A stretch of DNA of 64,000 nt, taken from the NCBI GenBank assembly GCA_040902705.1, contig JBBDWT010000204.1, forward strand, positions 6,207-70,206, in the 5' to 3' direction. Source of the stretch: DATBSK01 sp040902705. Lineage in GTDB: Bacteria; Actinomycetota; Acidimicrobiia; IMCC26256; PALSA-555. A program made the translations under genes and the position numbers. Of this stretch, positions 17,759 through 26,220 are shown one piece after another (position 1 is the first letter of the stretch; each line of letters opens with the position of its first letter). The notes under the pieces are model-generated. The model was not told the DNA's origin, ran no database searches, and worked only from the letters and a program-made list of their open reading frames with translations.

Positions 17759-19648
17759 GTGGTGCCCCCCGATCCGGCCGGTGACGGTGCCGATCCCGCT
17801 CTGGCCCTTCCGGCAGCGCTGATCGCCCGGACCCGGGTCGTCGCGGAGCCCCGGTGGTCACCCGACGGGGCGATGCTGGGGTGGGTCGAGGCCTTCGGGG
17901 GGCGAGCCGACGTCGTCGTGACGCCCGCCGACGGCTCGCGACCGCCCATCGTGGTCACGGCGGTCACCGGGGTCTCGCCGATCGGCGCGTCCGGCGGGGG
18001 AGCCTGGTGCTGGGCCGGCCCGGACCACGTCGTCGTGAGCGACGCCGACGGCCGCCTGGTGCGCCTGGCGATCGACGGCAGCGCGATGCGGGTGCTCTCG
18101 AGGGACGGTCGCGCGGCCGCGCCCGCGTCGCCGCCGAGCGGCGAGGTCGTGGCCTTCGTGCTCGAGCGTGACGACACGTGCGACGTGGCCGTGGTCCCGG
18201 CCGACGGCGCCGCGTGGCCCCGACGGGTGTCCTCCGCCGACTACGCGTGGGATCCCAGCTGGGCACCCGATGCCAGGCGGCTCGCGTGGCACGAGTGGGA
18301 CCTCGACCGCATGTCCTGGGACGGGTCGCGCATCGTGCTCGCCGGTGCGGACGGCGAGGACGCCCGCGTCGTGGCCGGCGGCGACGACGTGTCGGTGGGG
18401 CAGCCGCGCTTCTCGCCGGACGGCAGCCGCCTGGCGTGGATCGGCGACGACGACGGGTGGTGGAACGTGCGGGTCGCGGGGCCCGACGGTGCGGACGCCG
18501 CGGCCCTGCTCACCGAGCCCTGCGAGCACGCCGAGCCGGCGTGGGGCCCCGGGCAGCGCTCGTTCGCATGGTCGCCGCGGGGCGACGCGATCGCGCTCTC
18601 CCGCAACGAGGACGGCTTCGGGCGTCTCGTGGTGGCGCCAGTGCGCGCCGGCGACGGGGTCGTCGAGCCGCGGGAGGTGGCCAAGGGGTGGCACCACGGT
18701 CTCGACTGGGGCGACGGCGGCATCGCCGCGGTCCGCTCGGGCGCGCGCACCCCGCCCACGGTGTGCGTGACGAGCGTCGACGACGACGAGCGAGTGCGCC
18801 GTCTCCTGGCGCGCGGCGCGCCCGCGGGCTTCGAGGCGGCGGGGCTGGTCGAGCCCGAGCCGGTGACCTGGGACGGCGATGACGGTGCGACCATCTTCGG
18901 GCTGCTCACCCGACCCGTCGGGGGGCCGGGCGCCGGGCCGGCGCCACTCCTGGTCGACGTCCACGGCGGGCCGACGGGCCAGGCGAGCGTGCAGTGGAAG
19001 CCCCTCCATCACTACTTCGTGACCCGCGGCTGGGCCGTCCTCGCGCCCGACCCGCGTGGCTCGACTGGTCACGGACGCGACTACACCCAGGCGTTGCGCG
19101 GCGAGTGGGGTGCGCTCGACGTGTCGGACTGCGCCGCCGGCATCCGCGCCGCGGGCGAGCGTGGGTGGGCCGACCCCGCACGGGTCGCGGCGTGTGGCGG
19201 ATCGGCCGGCGGGCTGACCGTGCTCCTCCTCGCCGCGCACCACGGGGCGCTGCTGCGCGCCGCCATCAGCATGTACGGCGTCACCGACATCTTCGAGCTC
19301 GCGGCATCCACCCACCGGTTCGAGTCGCGCTACCTCGATCGCATCGTCGGCGAGCTGCCCCGCGACGCGGAGCGCTATCGCGCGCGGTCGCCGGTCACGC
19401 ACGCCGCCTCGATCCGCATCCCCACGCTCGTGCTCCAGGGCGACGCCGACCCCGTCGTCCCCCCGACGCAGGCGGCGGCGCTCGTCGACGCGATCCGGGC
19501 GGCGGGCGGCAACGTCGAGCACCACGTCTACGAGGGGGAGGGTCACGGCTGGGCGCGCGAGGAGACGGTGCTGGACGTGTACGCCCGGATGGAGTCGTTC
19601 CTGCGTCGCTGGGTGCTGGGTGGCGGGGTGCTCGGAGGTGGGTCCTGA
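17759..19648 (+). CDS. S9 family prolyl oligopeptidase / acylaminoacyl-peptidase-like
   Basis: A 629-residue serine peptidase. The N-terminal half is a TolB-like beta-propeller with repeats such as EPRWSPDGAMLGW, DPSWAPDARRLAW and QPRFSPDGSRLAW. The C-terminal alpha/beta-hydrolase domain has the nucleophile in CGGSAGG (about residue 482), Asp in LQGDADPVVPP and His in GEGHGWAREE, a full triad. It lacks a signal peptide and is probably cytoplasmic, acting on short peptides. The last bases of the gene lie beside the next gene, so the two are probably co-transcribed. Confidence 0.9.
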   Translation: MVPPDPAGDGADPALALPAALIARTRVVAEPRWSPDGAMLGWVEAFGGRADVVVTPADGSRPPIVVTAVTGVSPIGASGGGAWCWAGPDHVVVSDADGRLVRLAIDGSAMRVLSRDGRAAAPASPPSGEVVAFVLERDDTCDVAVVPADGAAWPRRVSSADYAWDPSWAPDARRLAWHEWDLDRMSWDGSRIVLAGADGEDARVVAGGDDVSVGQPRFSPDGSRLAWIGDDDGWWNVRVAGPDGADAAALLTEPCEHAEPAWGPGQRSFAWSPRGDAIALSRNEDGFGRLVVAPVRAGDGVVEPREVAKGWHHGLDWGDGGIAAVRSGARTPPTVCVTSVDDDERVRRLLARGAPAGFEAAGLVEPEPVTWDGDDGATIFGLLTRPVGGPGAGPAPLLVDVHGGPTGQASVQWKPLHHYFVTRGWAVLAPDPRGSTGHGRDYTQALRGEWGALDVSDCAAGIRAAGERGWADPARVAACGGSAGGLTVLLLAAHHGALLRAAISMYGVTDIFELAASTHRFESRYLDRIVGELPRDAERYRARSPVTHAASIRIPTLVLQGDADPVVPPTQAAALVDAIRAAGGNVEHHVYEGEGHGWAREETVLDVYARMESFLRRWVLGGGVLGGGS

Positions 19649-19649
19649 C

Positions 19650-20315
19650 GTGGGGCTCGCCGTCAGCTTCCAGGGCCCGCGGCGCGGCGCCGACCGGGCG
19701 GTGCTCCTCGCGCCCGGCGCGGGCGCCGACCGACACGCCGCCTCGCTCACCGTCGTCGCGGCTGCGCTCGCCGCGGCGGGGATCCCGTCGCTGCGTTTCG
19801 ACTACCCGTACCGCGCGGCCGGGAAGAGGGCGCCCGATCGCCCGCCGGTGCTCGACGCCGCCACCCGCGAGGCCGCCGCGACGCTGGCACGGCGTACCGA
19901 CCTCCCGCCCGAGCGGCTCGTGCTCGGCGGGCGGTCCATGGGCGGGCGGTACTGCTCGATGGTCGCGGCCGACCCGGACGATCCGGTGCCGGCGCTGGGG
20001 CTGCTCCTGCTCGGCTACCCGCTGCAGGCCCTGGGCAAGCCCGATCGTCGTCGCGACGACCACTTCGCGCGCATCTCCTGCCCGGTGCTGTTCGTGAGCG
20101 GCACGCGTGACTCCCTGGCACCCCGGACCGCGCTCACCAGCTCGGCGAGGAAGGTCGCCGGACCGGTCACGTTCGAGTGGCTCGACACGGCCGACCACGG
20201 CTTCCGCCCGCTGAAGCGCACCGGGACCTCGATCGACGAGGTGCTCGCACGAGTTGGTGAGACATCCGTCACATGGGTGCAGAGCCTCGGTCGCGCCCCG
20301 ACGAACAGCGCGTGA
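19650..20315 (+). CDS. Alpha/beta hydrolase (dienelactone hydrolase / TEX30-KANL3-like)
   Basis: A 221-residue hydrolase. The oxyanion region is VLLAPGAGADRH, the nucleophile is Ser in LGGRSMGGRYC, Asp lies in SGTRDSLAP and His in DTADHGFRP, in the order expected for the fold. The short size and GRSMGG elbow match the KANL3/TEX30-like group of unknown substrate. GTG 19650 lies two bases after the peptidase stop, with ggaggtggg upstream as a ribosome site. Earlier in-frame GTGs at 19620 and 19638 would overlap the peptidase gene. Confidence 0.75.
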   Translation: MGLAVSFQGPRRGADRAVLLAPGAGADRHAASLTVVAAALAAAGIPSLRFDYPYRAAGKRAPDRPPVLDAATREAAATLARRTDLPPERLVLGGRSMGGRYCSMVAADPDDPVPALGLLLLGYPLQALGKPDRRRDDHFARISCPVLFVSGTRDSLAPRTALTSSARKVAGPVTFEWLDTADHGFRPLKRTGTSIDEVLARVGETSVTWVQSLGRAPTNSA

Positions 20316-20365
20316 ACCTGGCGTGAAACGACCCGAATTGTTCGGGTCGGCGGTGCGCCGCGCGG

Positions 20366-20371
20366 CACACT
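20366..20371 (+). promoter_or_regulatory. Weak -10 box CACACT before the cyclase gene
   Basis: CACACT ends 6 bases before ATG 20378, the same spacing as the clear TANNNT boxes, but lacks the first T. Confidence 0.3.
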
Positions 20372-20377
20372 GGGTTC

Positions 20378-20896
20378 ATGCGCGTCGACCGCTCCTTTGC
20401 CTTCGTGGATCTCTGTGGCTTCACGCGCTTCACCGACACCCATGGTGACGAAGAGGCGGTGCAGGTGCTGACGCGCTTCCGCGCGGTCGTGCGCCAGATC
20501 GCGTCCGACCACGCGGTGCGGGTGGACAAGTGGCTCGGCGACGGGGCGATGTTCGTGAGCACCGACGACCGCCGGCTGCTGAACGCACTGCTCGAGCTGA
20601 TGGGCCGGGCCGACACGACCGACGTCGCCCTGCCGCTGCGCATCGGTGCCTCGAAGGGCCCGGTGATCCTCCTCGAGGGCGACGACTACGTCGGGAGCGC
20701 GGTCAACCTGGCCGCGCGCCTGTGTGCCGCGGCCGAGGCCAACGAGCTCCTCGCGACGAGCCCGCTCGTCGACGCCGTCCCCCGATGGGCCGATGTCGTG
20801 TCCGTCGGAGCGCTGGCGGTGCCCGGATTCGTGCAACGCATCGACGTCGTACGGGTCGAAGGTGCGGTGCGCGTCACCGCACTCGCCGCCGGCTGA
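20378..20896 (+). CDS. Stand-alone class III adenylate/guanylate cyclase domain
   Basis: A 172-residue protein that is almost only a cyclase homology domain. The recognisable catalytic set is complete: metal Asp11 (VDLCGFT) and Asp55 (LGDGA), purine-selecting Lys51 and Asp103, and transition-state Asn110 and Arg114 (SAVNLAARL). Lys/Asp favours ATP, hence cAMP production as a homodimer. There is no membrane, HAMP or sensor domain. The gene is monocistronic-looking, between a hydrolase and an enoyl-CoA hydratase with its own promoter. Activity is inferred from the residues. Confidence 0.85.
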   Translation: MRVDRSFAFVDLCGFTRFTDTHGDEEAVQVLTRFRAVVRQIASDHAVRVDKWLGDGAMFVSTDDRRLLNALLELMGRADTTDVALPLRIGASKGPVILLEGDDYVGSAVNLAARLCAAAEANELLATSPLVDAVPRWADVVSVGALAVPGFVQRIDVVRVEGAVRVTALAAG

Positions 20897-20928
20897 CCGA
20901 CCGACGCGGCTCGGCGCGAGCCGGCCGG

Positions 20929-20934
20929 TAGCCT
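20929..20934 (+). promoter_or_regulatory. -10 box TAGCCT, leaderless type
   Basis: TAGCCT ends 7 bases before GTG 20942 of the enoyl-CoA hydratase gene. Confidence 0.6.
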
Positions 20935-20941
20935 GCGCGCC

Positions 20942-21772
20942 GTGCCGGAGTACCAGACGATCCGCATCGAGGTCGAGGGCCCGATCGGGCGCCTCACCCT
21001 GAACCGGCCCGAGAAGCTCAACTCGTTCACCGTCGAGATGTGGCGCGAGCTGCGTGAGCTGGGGGCGGCCCTGCTCGCCGACCCCGGCGACCTGCGCGCG
21101 CTGGTCGTCATCGGCGAGGGCCGGGCGTTCTCGAGCGGCATCGACACGAGCGTCTTCACCAGCGGCCAGGGCGCCGGCGACCTCGCGGCCGACGGCGCGG
21201 CGCGGCGTCACGACGACCCGGTCGTGGCTGCGATCCTCGACACCCAGGACGCATACACGTGGCTCGAAGAGGTGCCGTTCGTGACCATCGCCGCGGTCCG
21301 CGGGTACGCGCTCGGCGCCGGCCTGCAGCTCGCGCTCGCCTGCGATCTCCGGGTCGTCGCGCGTGGCACCAAGCTCGGCCTGCTCGAGTTCAAGTACGGG
21401 ATCATCCCCGACCTCGGCGGCACGCAGCGGCTGCCGCGGCTGGTCGGCCCGGCGCGTGCGAAGGAGATGATCTTCACGGCCGCGCAGATCGATGCGGACG
21501 AAGCCGAGCGCATCGGCCTCGCGGAGCACGTCGTCTCCGACGAAGAGCTCGAGGAGACGGCCGACGAGCTCGCGGAGCTGATCGCGGCGCAGCCTCCGCT
21601 CGCGTTGCGCGCGGCCAAGCGCGCGGTGAACGCGGCGATGTCGGGCATGAGCACGCGCGATGGCCTCGTCGTCGAAGCCGAGGGCCAGGCGATGTGCCTC
21701 GGTTCCGACGACATGCGCGAGGCGATCACCGCGTTCATCGAGCAGCGCGCGCCGCAGTATCGCGGCCGGTAA
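20942..21772 (+). CDS. Enoyl-CoA hydratase/isomerase family protein
   Basis: A 276-residue crotonase-fold protein. The oxyanion-hole segments are RAFSSGIDTS (about 61-70) and VRGYALGAGLQLALACDLRV (about 116-135). EFKYGIIPDLGGTQRLPRLVG (about 147-167) contains the position of the second catalytic acid; here Asp in PDLGG stands near it while the first is less clear, so hydratase versus isomerase activity is open. An insert around residues 71-95 is longer than usual. Probable role in fatty-acid or amino-acid acyl-CoA degradation. Confidence 0.85.
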   Translation: MPEYQTIRIEVEGPIGRLTLNRPEKLNSFTVEMWRELRELGAALLADPGDLRALVVIGEGRAFSSGIDTSVFTSGQGAGDLAADGAARRHDDPVVAAILDTQDAYTWLEEVPFVTIAAVRGYALGAGLQLALACDLRVVARGTKLGLLEFKYGIIPDLGGTQRLPRLVGPARAKEMIFTAAQIDADEAERIGLAEHVVSDEELEETADELAELIAAQPPLALRAAKRAVNAAMSGMSTRDGLVVEAEGQAMCLGSDDMREAITAFIEQRAPQYRGR

Positions 21773-21795
21773 CCAAAGCCTCGGACGGTCTGTCG

Positions 21796-21801
21796 TACCC
21801 T
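21796..21801 (+). promoter_or_regulatory. -10 box TACCCT, leaderless type
   Basis: TACCCT ends 6 bases before ATG 21808 of murA. Confidence 0.6.
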
Positions 21802-21807
21802 GGTCCG

Positions 21808-23070
21808 ATGGATCGGTACGTCGTGCGCTCCGGAGCGCCCCTGTGCGGCACGGTGCGCGTCTCCGGCATGACGAAGAACGCCGGCCTGAAGCAGATGGCT
21901 GCGGCGTTGCTCGCGCCAGGCGTGAGCGTCATCCGCAACGTCACGCCGGTCGACGATCTCGAGACCATGATCGAGCTCCTCCGCGCGATCGGCGCCGACG
22001 TCACCTGGGCGGCCGCGGACGCACTGGCGATCGACGTCCCCGAGCGACTGACCGCCGAAGCGCCCTACGAGCTCGTCAGTCGCATGCGCGCGTCGATCAA
22101 CGTGCTCGGCCCGTTGCTCGCCCGTACGGGCAAGGCGCGCGTCGCCATGCCGGGTGGCGACAACATCGGCAGTCGCAAGCTCGACATGCACTTCGGTGCC
22201 CTCGAACTGATGGGCGCGGAGCTCGCCGTCGTGCACGGCTTCATCGATGCCAGGTGCAACGCGCTGTGTGGCGCGCGCGTCGTGCTCGAGTTCCCGAGTG
22301 TCGGTGCCACCGAGACGGTGCTCACGGCAGCAGTGCTCGCCAAGGGCCAGACCGTCATCGAGAACGCCGCTCGGGAACCCGAGGTGCGCGACCTCGCGGC
22401 CTTCCTCACCAAGATGGGCGCGCGGATCGAGGGTGCCGGCACCTCCACGATCGAGATCGAGGGCGTCGACGAGCTCGCGCCGGTCGAGCACACGATCATC
22501 GGCGACCGCATCGAGGCAGGCACACTGCTGTTCGCGTGCGTCGCCGCGGGCGGTGACATCACGGTGGAGGGCATCGGCATCGAGCCGCTCGAGATGATCG
22601 CCCGCAAGCTCGGCGAGATGGGTGCCGAGGTCTCGCCGACGCCCGACGGCGTCCGCGTGCGCCGTGAGCGCGTGCTGGCCGCGGTCGACGTCCAGACGCT
22701 TCCGTTCCCGGGCTTCGCGACCGACTTCATGCCTCTCGCGGTCGCGGCGCTCACGACTGCCGAAGGCACGGCGATCGTCACCGAGAACATCTTCGACAAC
22801 CGGTTCGCGTTCGTCGACGAGCTCAACCGCATGGGTGCCGACATCCGAACCGAAGGTCGGCATGCCGTCGTGCGTGGCGTCTCGCGGCTCTCCGGCGCGC
22901 CGGTGCGCGCCCACGACGTCCGCGCCGGTGCCGCGCTGGTGCTGGCCGGGCTCGCGGCCGACGGCGAGACCACGGTCCTCGATCCCCACCACGTCGAGCG
23001 GGGCTATCCCGACCTGCCCGCCAAGCTTCAGGCGCTGGGCGCCGACGTCACCCGCATCGCCGCGACCTGA
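21808..23070 (+). CDS. murA: UDP-N-acetylglucosamine 1-carboxyvinyltransferase, Asp-type MurA
   Basis: A 420-residue enzyme making UDP-GlcNAc-enolpyruvate, the first step of peptidoglycan synthesis. The N-terminal site has Lys23-Asn24 (TKNAGLK). The catalytic loop reads PGGDNIGSRKLDMH, with Asp118 where E. coli has Cys115. This Cys-to-Asp change is known in mycobacterial and chlamydial MurA and gives fosfomycin insensitivity because the drug alkylates that Cys. The rest is a normal EPSP-synthase fold (FPGFATDFMPLAVAAL, ENIFDNRFAFVDELNRMGA). Confidence 0.94.
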   Translation: MDRYVVRSGAPLCGTVRVSGMTKNAGLKQMAAALLAPGVSVIRNVTPVDDLETMIELLRAIGADVTWAAADALAIDVPERLTAEAPYELVSRMRASINVLGPLLARTGKARVAMPGGDNIGSRKLDMHFGALELMGAELAVVHGFIDARCNALCGARVVLEFPSVGATETVLTAAVLAKGQTVIENAAREPEVRDLAAFLTKMGARIEGAGTSTIEIEGVDELAPVEHTIIGDRIEAGTLLFACVAAGGDITVEGIGIEPLEMIARKLGEMGAEVSPTPDGVRVRRERVLAAVDVQTLPFPGFATDFMPLAVAALTTAEGTAIVTENIFDNRFAFVDELNRMGADIRTEGRHAVVRGVSRLSGAPVRAHDVRAGAALVLAGLAADGETTVLDPHHVERGYPDLPAKLQALGADVTRIAAT

Positions 23071-23179
23071 GGCCCGGCCCCACGAGGGCTGGGGAGCGGA
23101 GCCGGGGAAGCATCCCCTGCGATACTGGGTTGTACGGGTTCAAGCACTCGACCAGCGAGCACCCCACCAGGGAGCCATC

Positions 23180-23446
23180 GTGACCGCAACGGCCAGCACC
23201 GAAGCCGACGTCCTCACCGCGATCGAAGCCATCCGCCCGGCGCTCCAGGCCGACGGTGGCGACATCGTGTTCAAGGAGATCGACGGTGACTCCGTCGTCC
23301 ACGTCGAGCTCGTCGGTGCCTGCGGCACGTGCCCCGTGTCCACGATGACGCTGAAGGCGGGTGTCGAGCGCATCATCCGCGACCGCGTGCCCGAGATCAT
23401 GGCCGTCGTCGCCGACAACATCGATACCGACGCCGAAGTCGTCTGA
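23180..23446 (+). CDS. NifU C-terminal-like Fe-S scaffold
   Basis: An 88-residue Nfu domain. It opens with the typical IEAIRPALQADGGDIVF (about 14-30) and carries the cluster-binding pair in GACGTCPVS (CxxC, about 49-52). Such proteins hold and deliver [4Fe-4S] clusters. The GTG at 23180 is preceded by caggga, a reasonable ribosome site. It precedes meaB by 19 bases and is probably co-transcribed with it. Confidence 0.9.
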   Translation: MTATASTEADVLTAIEAIRPALQADGGDIVFKEIDGDSVVHVELVGACGTCPVSTMTLKAGVERIIRDRVPEIMAVVADNIDTDAEVV

Positions 23447-23465
23447 GCGACCTCGGGCGAGCATC

Positions 23466-24422
23466 ATGTCCACGCGCGCCGTCGATGAGGTCGACGCGCT
23501 CGTCGACCGTGCCCTCGACGGTGACCGCGGCGCAGCCGCGCGCCTGATCTCACTGGTCGAGACCGGTGGTCGTGACGCCACGACCGCGGTCGCGCGGCTC
23601 TACCGCCACACCGGCGACGCGTACACGGTCGGGATCACCGGTGCTCCCGGGTCCGGGAAGTCCACGCTCACGGATCGACTCATCGGGTGCTTCCGACGTG
23701 ACGGCGCCGAGGTCGGCGTCCTCGCCATCGATCCGACGAGCCCCTTCACCGGTGGCGCGATCCTCGGAGACCGCGTGCGCATGCAGGACCATGCCACCGA
23801 CCCGGGCGTGTTCATCCGGTCGATGGCGACGCGTGGTCACCTCGGAGGGCTCGCCCTCGCGACGCCACAGGCCGTCCGCATCCTCGACGCGGTCGGCAAG
23901 CCGTGGGTGCTGGTCGAGACCGTCGGTGTCGGGCAGGTCGAGGTCGAGATCGCGGGATCGGCCGACACGACCGTCGTCGTCGTGAACCCCGGCTGGGGTG
24001 ACGGGGTACAGGCGAACAAGGCCGGCCTGCTCGAGATCGCCGACGTGTTCGTCATCAACAAGGCGGATCGAACGGGCGTTCACGACACGCGGCGTGACCT
24101 CGCCCAGATGCTCGAGCTGTCGGCGCCGCGGTCATGGACGCCGCCGATCGTCGAGACCATCGCAACCGACGGCACGGGGATCGACGCGCTCCACGATGCG
24201 ATCGTCGACCACCGCGCGTCCCTCGAGGCCAGCGGCGAGCTCGCGGACCGGCGGAGTGCGCGCCTGCGCAGCGAGATCCGCGGGATCGTCGACGCGCGCA
24301 TCGCGCAGCGGGCCGACGTGATCTGCGACGGACCCGCGTTCGAGGCGCTCGTCGATCGAGTCGAGCGCCGCGAGGTGGACCCCTACGGTGCGGCTGAGGA
24401 GTTACTACCCTCCGAGACGTGA
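23466..24422 (+). CDS. meaB: G-protein chaperone MeaB (ArgK family)
   Basis: A 318-residue P-loop GTPase that loads or protects B12-dependent acyl-CoA mutases. Walker A is GAPGSGKST (about 57-65); DPTSPFTGGAILGDRVRM (about 85-102) is the base/switch signature of this family; NKAD gives guanine specificity. It is the natural partner of the mutase encoded at 12146, 11 kb away. The stop overlaps the next start as GTGA, coupling it to an enoyl-CoA hydratase. Confidence 0.93.
   Translation: MSTRAVDEVDALVDRALDGDRGAAARLISLVETGGRDATTAVARLYRHTGDAYTVGITGAPGSGKSTLTDRLIGCFRRDGAEVGVLAIDPTSPFTGGAILGDRVRMQDHATDPGVFIRSMATRGHLGGLALATPQAVRILDAVGKPWVLVETVGVGQVEVEIAGSADTTVVVVNPGWGDGVQANKAGLLEIADVFVINKADRTGVHDTRRDLAQMLELSAPRSWTPPIVETIATDGTGIDALHDAIVDHRASLEASGELADRRSARLRSEIRGIVDARIAQRADVICDGPAFEALVDRVERREVDPYGAAEELLPSET
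24406..24411 (+). promoter_or_regulatory. -10 box TACCCT inside the meaB 3' end
   Basis: TACCCT ends 7 bases before GTG 24419. It could give the second hydratase gene its own leaderless transcript in addition to read-through from meaB. Confidence 0.45.
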
Positions 24423-25198
24423 CCGAACCGCTCGTCCTCTCGGAGCGCCGAAGCGACGGCGTGGCGCTCGTCCGGCTGAACCGGCCTCCGCTCAACCCCC
24501 TGTCCTCGGCCCTGCTGCAGGAGCTCGCCGAGGTCGCGCGTGAGCTCGCCATCGACCGCGACCTGCACGCGGTGGTGGTCGGCGGATCGGAGAAGGCCTT
24601 CGCCGCGGGCGCAGACATCGAGGAGTTCGGCGATTCCTCTGATGCCCGTCGCATCGGTGGCCTCTTCCGCAGCGCGTTCGACTCGCTCGCGGCGATCCCG
24701 CGTCCGGTCATCGCCGCGATCCGAGGGTTCGCGCTCGGTGGTGGTCTCGAGCTCGCCCTGGCGTGCGACCTGCGGGTCGCCGCGGACTCGGCGCGTCTGG
24801 GACAGCCCGAGATCCTGCTCGGCATCATCCCGGGTGCCGGTGCGACGCAGCGGCTCCCACGTCTCGTCGGACCCGCGCGGGCGAAGGAGCTGATCTGGTC
24901 GGGGCGGCAGGTGCGAGCCGACGAGGCGCTCGCGATCGGCCTCGTCGATCGCACCGTGCCGGCGGGCGAGGTCGAGCGCAACGCTTTGGAATGGGCGGGA
25001 TCGTTCGCAACGGGAGCGGTCGCGGCGATGGGCCTGGCCAAGCGCGCGATCGACGCCGGGCTCGACGGGTCCCTCCCGGACGGTCTCGACCTCGAGGGCG
25101 ACGCGTTCGCCGAGGTCTTCGACACCGAGGATGCCGTGACGGGCGTGCGGTCGTTCCTCGAGCACGGACCCGGGAAGGCGACCTTCTCCGGTCGCTGA
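24419..25198 (+). CDS. Enoyl-CoA hydratase/isomerase family protein
   Basis: A 259-residue crotonase. Segments KAFAAGADIEEF (about 59-70) and IRGFALGGGLELALACDLRV (about 101-120) form the oxyanion hole; QPEILLGIIPGAGATQRLPRLVG (about 129-151) carries the usual Glu and Gly pattern of hydratases. The GTG start overlaps the meaB stop by four bases. It may act in branched-chain or odd-chain acyl-CoA catabolism, consistent with MeaB; this is contextual. Confidence 0.87.
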   Translation: MTEPLVLSERRSDGVALVRLNRPPLNPLSSALLQELAEVARELAIDRDLHAVVVGGSEKAFAAGADIEEFGDSSDARRIGGLFRSAFDSLAAIPRPVIAAIRGFALGGGLELALACDLRVAADSARLGQPEILLGIIPGAGATQRLPRLVGPARAKELIWSGRQVRADEALAIGLVDRTVPAGEVERNALEWAGSFATGAVAAMGLAKRAIDAGLDGSLPDGLDLEGDAFAEVFDTEDAVTGVRSFLEHGPGKATFSGR

Positions 25199-25213
25199 GG
25201 TCGTGCCGCGCGG

Positions 25214-26164
25214 TCAGGCGCCGCCGCGCAGGGTGCGCGCGGCGTCGTGGGGATCGACCGTGTTGACGAGTATCGCCGTGCCCATCTCGAAGCCGGCCAC
25301 GACGCCCACGCGCGGCACGATGCCGATCCACCAGTGGTACCCGACCTCCTCGAGCGCGGGGCCGCTGTTCAGCACGACGTTGTAGGGCACGCGGCTCTCC
25401 GCCGAGTCGAGCGCTCGGGCCAGCCGAGCGAGCACGTCACGCAGCACGATCGCCGTGCCGAGCACCTGGCCGTCGGTCGCGTCCTCGAAGCGGGCGCCGG
25501 CGCCGAGCACTGCGAGCCGAGTCTCGTACGGCGCGGCCGCGCCGGTGGGGCACCAGGCGCTCACCTCGTCGCCGACGATCACGCCCTGGTCGCACGCGAG
25601 GGCATCCTCCCGGTCACCGACGACCGGGTCGGATCCGAGCGCCGCGAACCGCTCGACCGCGACCGTCACCGCGGGCGGCACGAAGTCGAGCGCGAGCACC
25701 TGCGCGTGCGGGTGCTCGATCGACGCGCCAGCGGGGCGGCCCTCGTTGATCAGGATCTGCGAGTAGGCGCGACCGGTGGCGGCGTGCGCGCGTGCGCGCT
25801 CGCGCAGCATCGTCAGCACGTCGACCGCTTGGTCGTCGTCGAGGTCCCCGAACGTCGCGTCGTGCGCGGGGGAGAGGATGACGACCTCGTGCGCACCGGT
25901 CGCCCCCGGCCCGGGCGCATCGCCTCCGACGATCGGGTAGAGGTTCGGCACCACGCGGACCCGCCATCCGGGTGTGTCCGCATCTCCGGGGCCCGATCGT
26001 GCGACCTCCGGTGGTGTCTGGTGCTCGTGTCCGGGGCAGAACGGGCAGTCCGAGGTCGGTCGAGCGCGCGAGACCACCTCGGCGTTGGTCCGAGGGCGCG
26101 CGGCACGACCCGGCGCGAGGAGCACGAGGCGGCCGGTGAGCAGGTCGTGGCGGAGCTCGGACAC
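25214..26164 (-). CDS. Galactose-1-phosphate uridylyltransferase-like (HIT superfamily)
   Basis: A 316-residue member of the GalT branch of the HIT superfamily. CPFCPGHE (about 40-47) looks like a zinc-binding Cys pair. The catalytic HPH is in GASIEHPHAQVLAL (about 147-160), where the second His becomes nucleotidylylated. RVVPNLYP is typical. Exact substrates are uncertain: UDP-galactose exchange or an ADP-sugar or diadenosine phosphorylase role are all possible. GTG 26164 follows a TAGCCT box by 6 bases, back to back with the next gene's promoter. Confidence 0.78.
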   Translation of the reverse strand: MSELRHDLLTGRLVLLAPGRAARPRTNAEVVSRARPTSDCPFCPGHEHQTPPEVARSGPGDADTPGWRVRVVPNLYPIVGGDAPGPGATGAHEVVILSPAHDATFGDLDDDQAVDVLTMLRERARAHAATGRAYSQILINEGRPAGASIEHPHAQVLALDFVPPAVTVAVERFAALGSDPVVGDREDALACDQGVIVGDEVSAWCPTGAAAPYETRLAVLGAGARFEDATDGQVLGTAIVLRDVLARLARALDSAESRVPYNVVLNSGPALEEVGYHWWIGIVPRVGVVAGFEMGTAILVNTVDPHDAARTLRGGA

Positions 26165-26170
26165 GCCGTC

Positions 26171-26176
26171 AGGCTA
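26171..26176 (-). promoter_or_regulatory. -10 box TAGCCT (minus strand), leaderless type
   Basis: Forward aggcta, 6 bases before GTG 26164. It forms a compact divergent pair with the plus-strand TAGCCT at 26209-26214. Confidence 0.6.
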
Positions 26177-26208
26177 GGAGGAGTGCGAACGGAAAAACGT
26201 GTCTCGCG

Positions 26209-26214
26209 TAGCCT
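26209..26214 (+). promoter_or_regulatory. -10 box TAGCCT, leaderless type
   Basis: TAGCCT ends 6 bases before ATG 26221. Confidence 0.6.
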
Positions 26215-26220
26215 GGAGCG

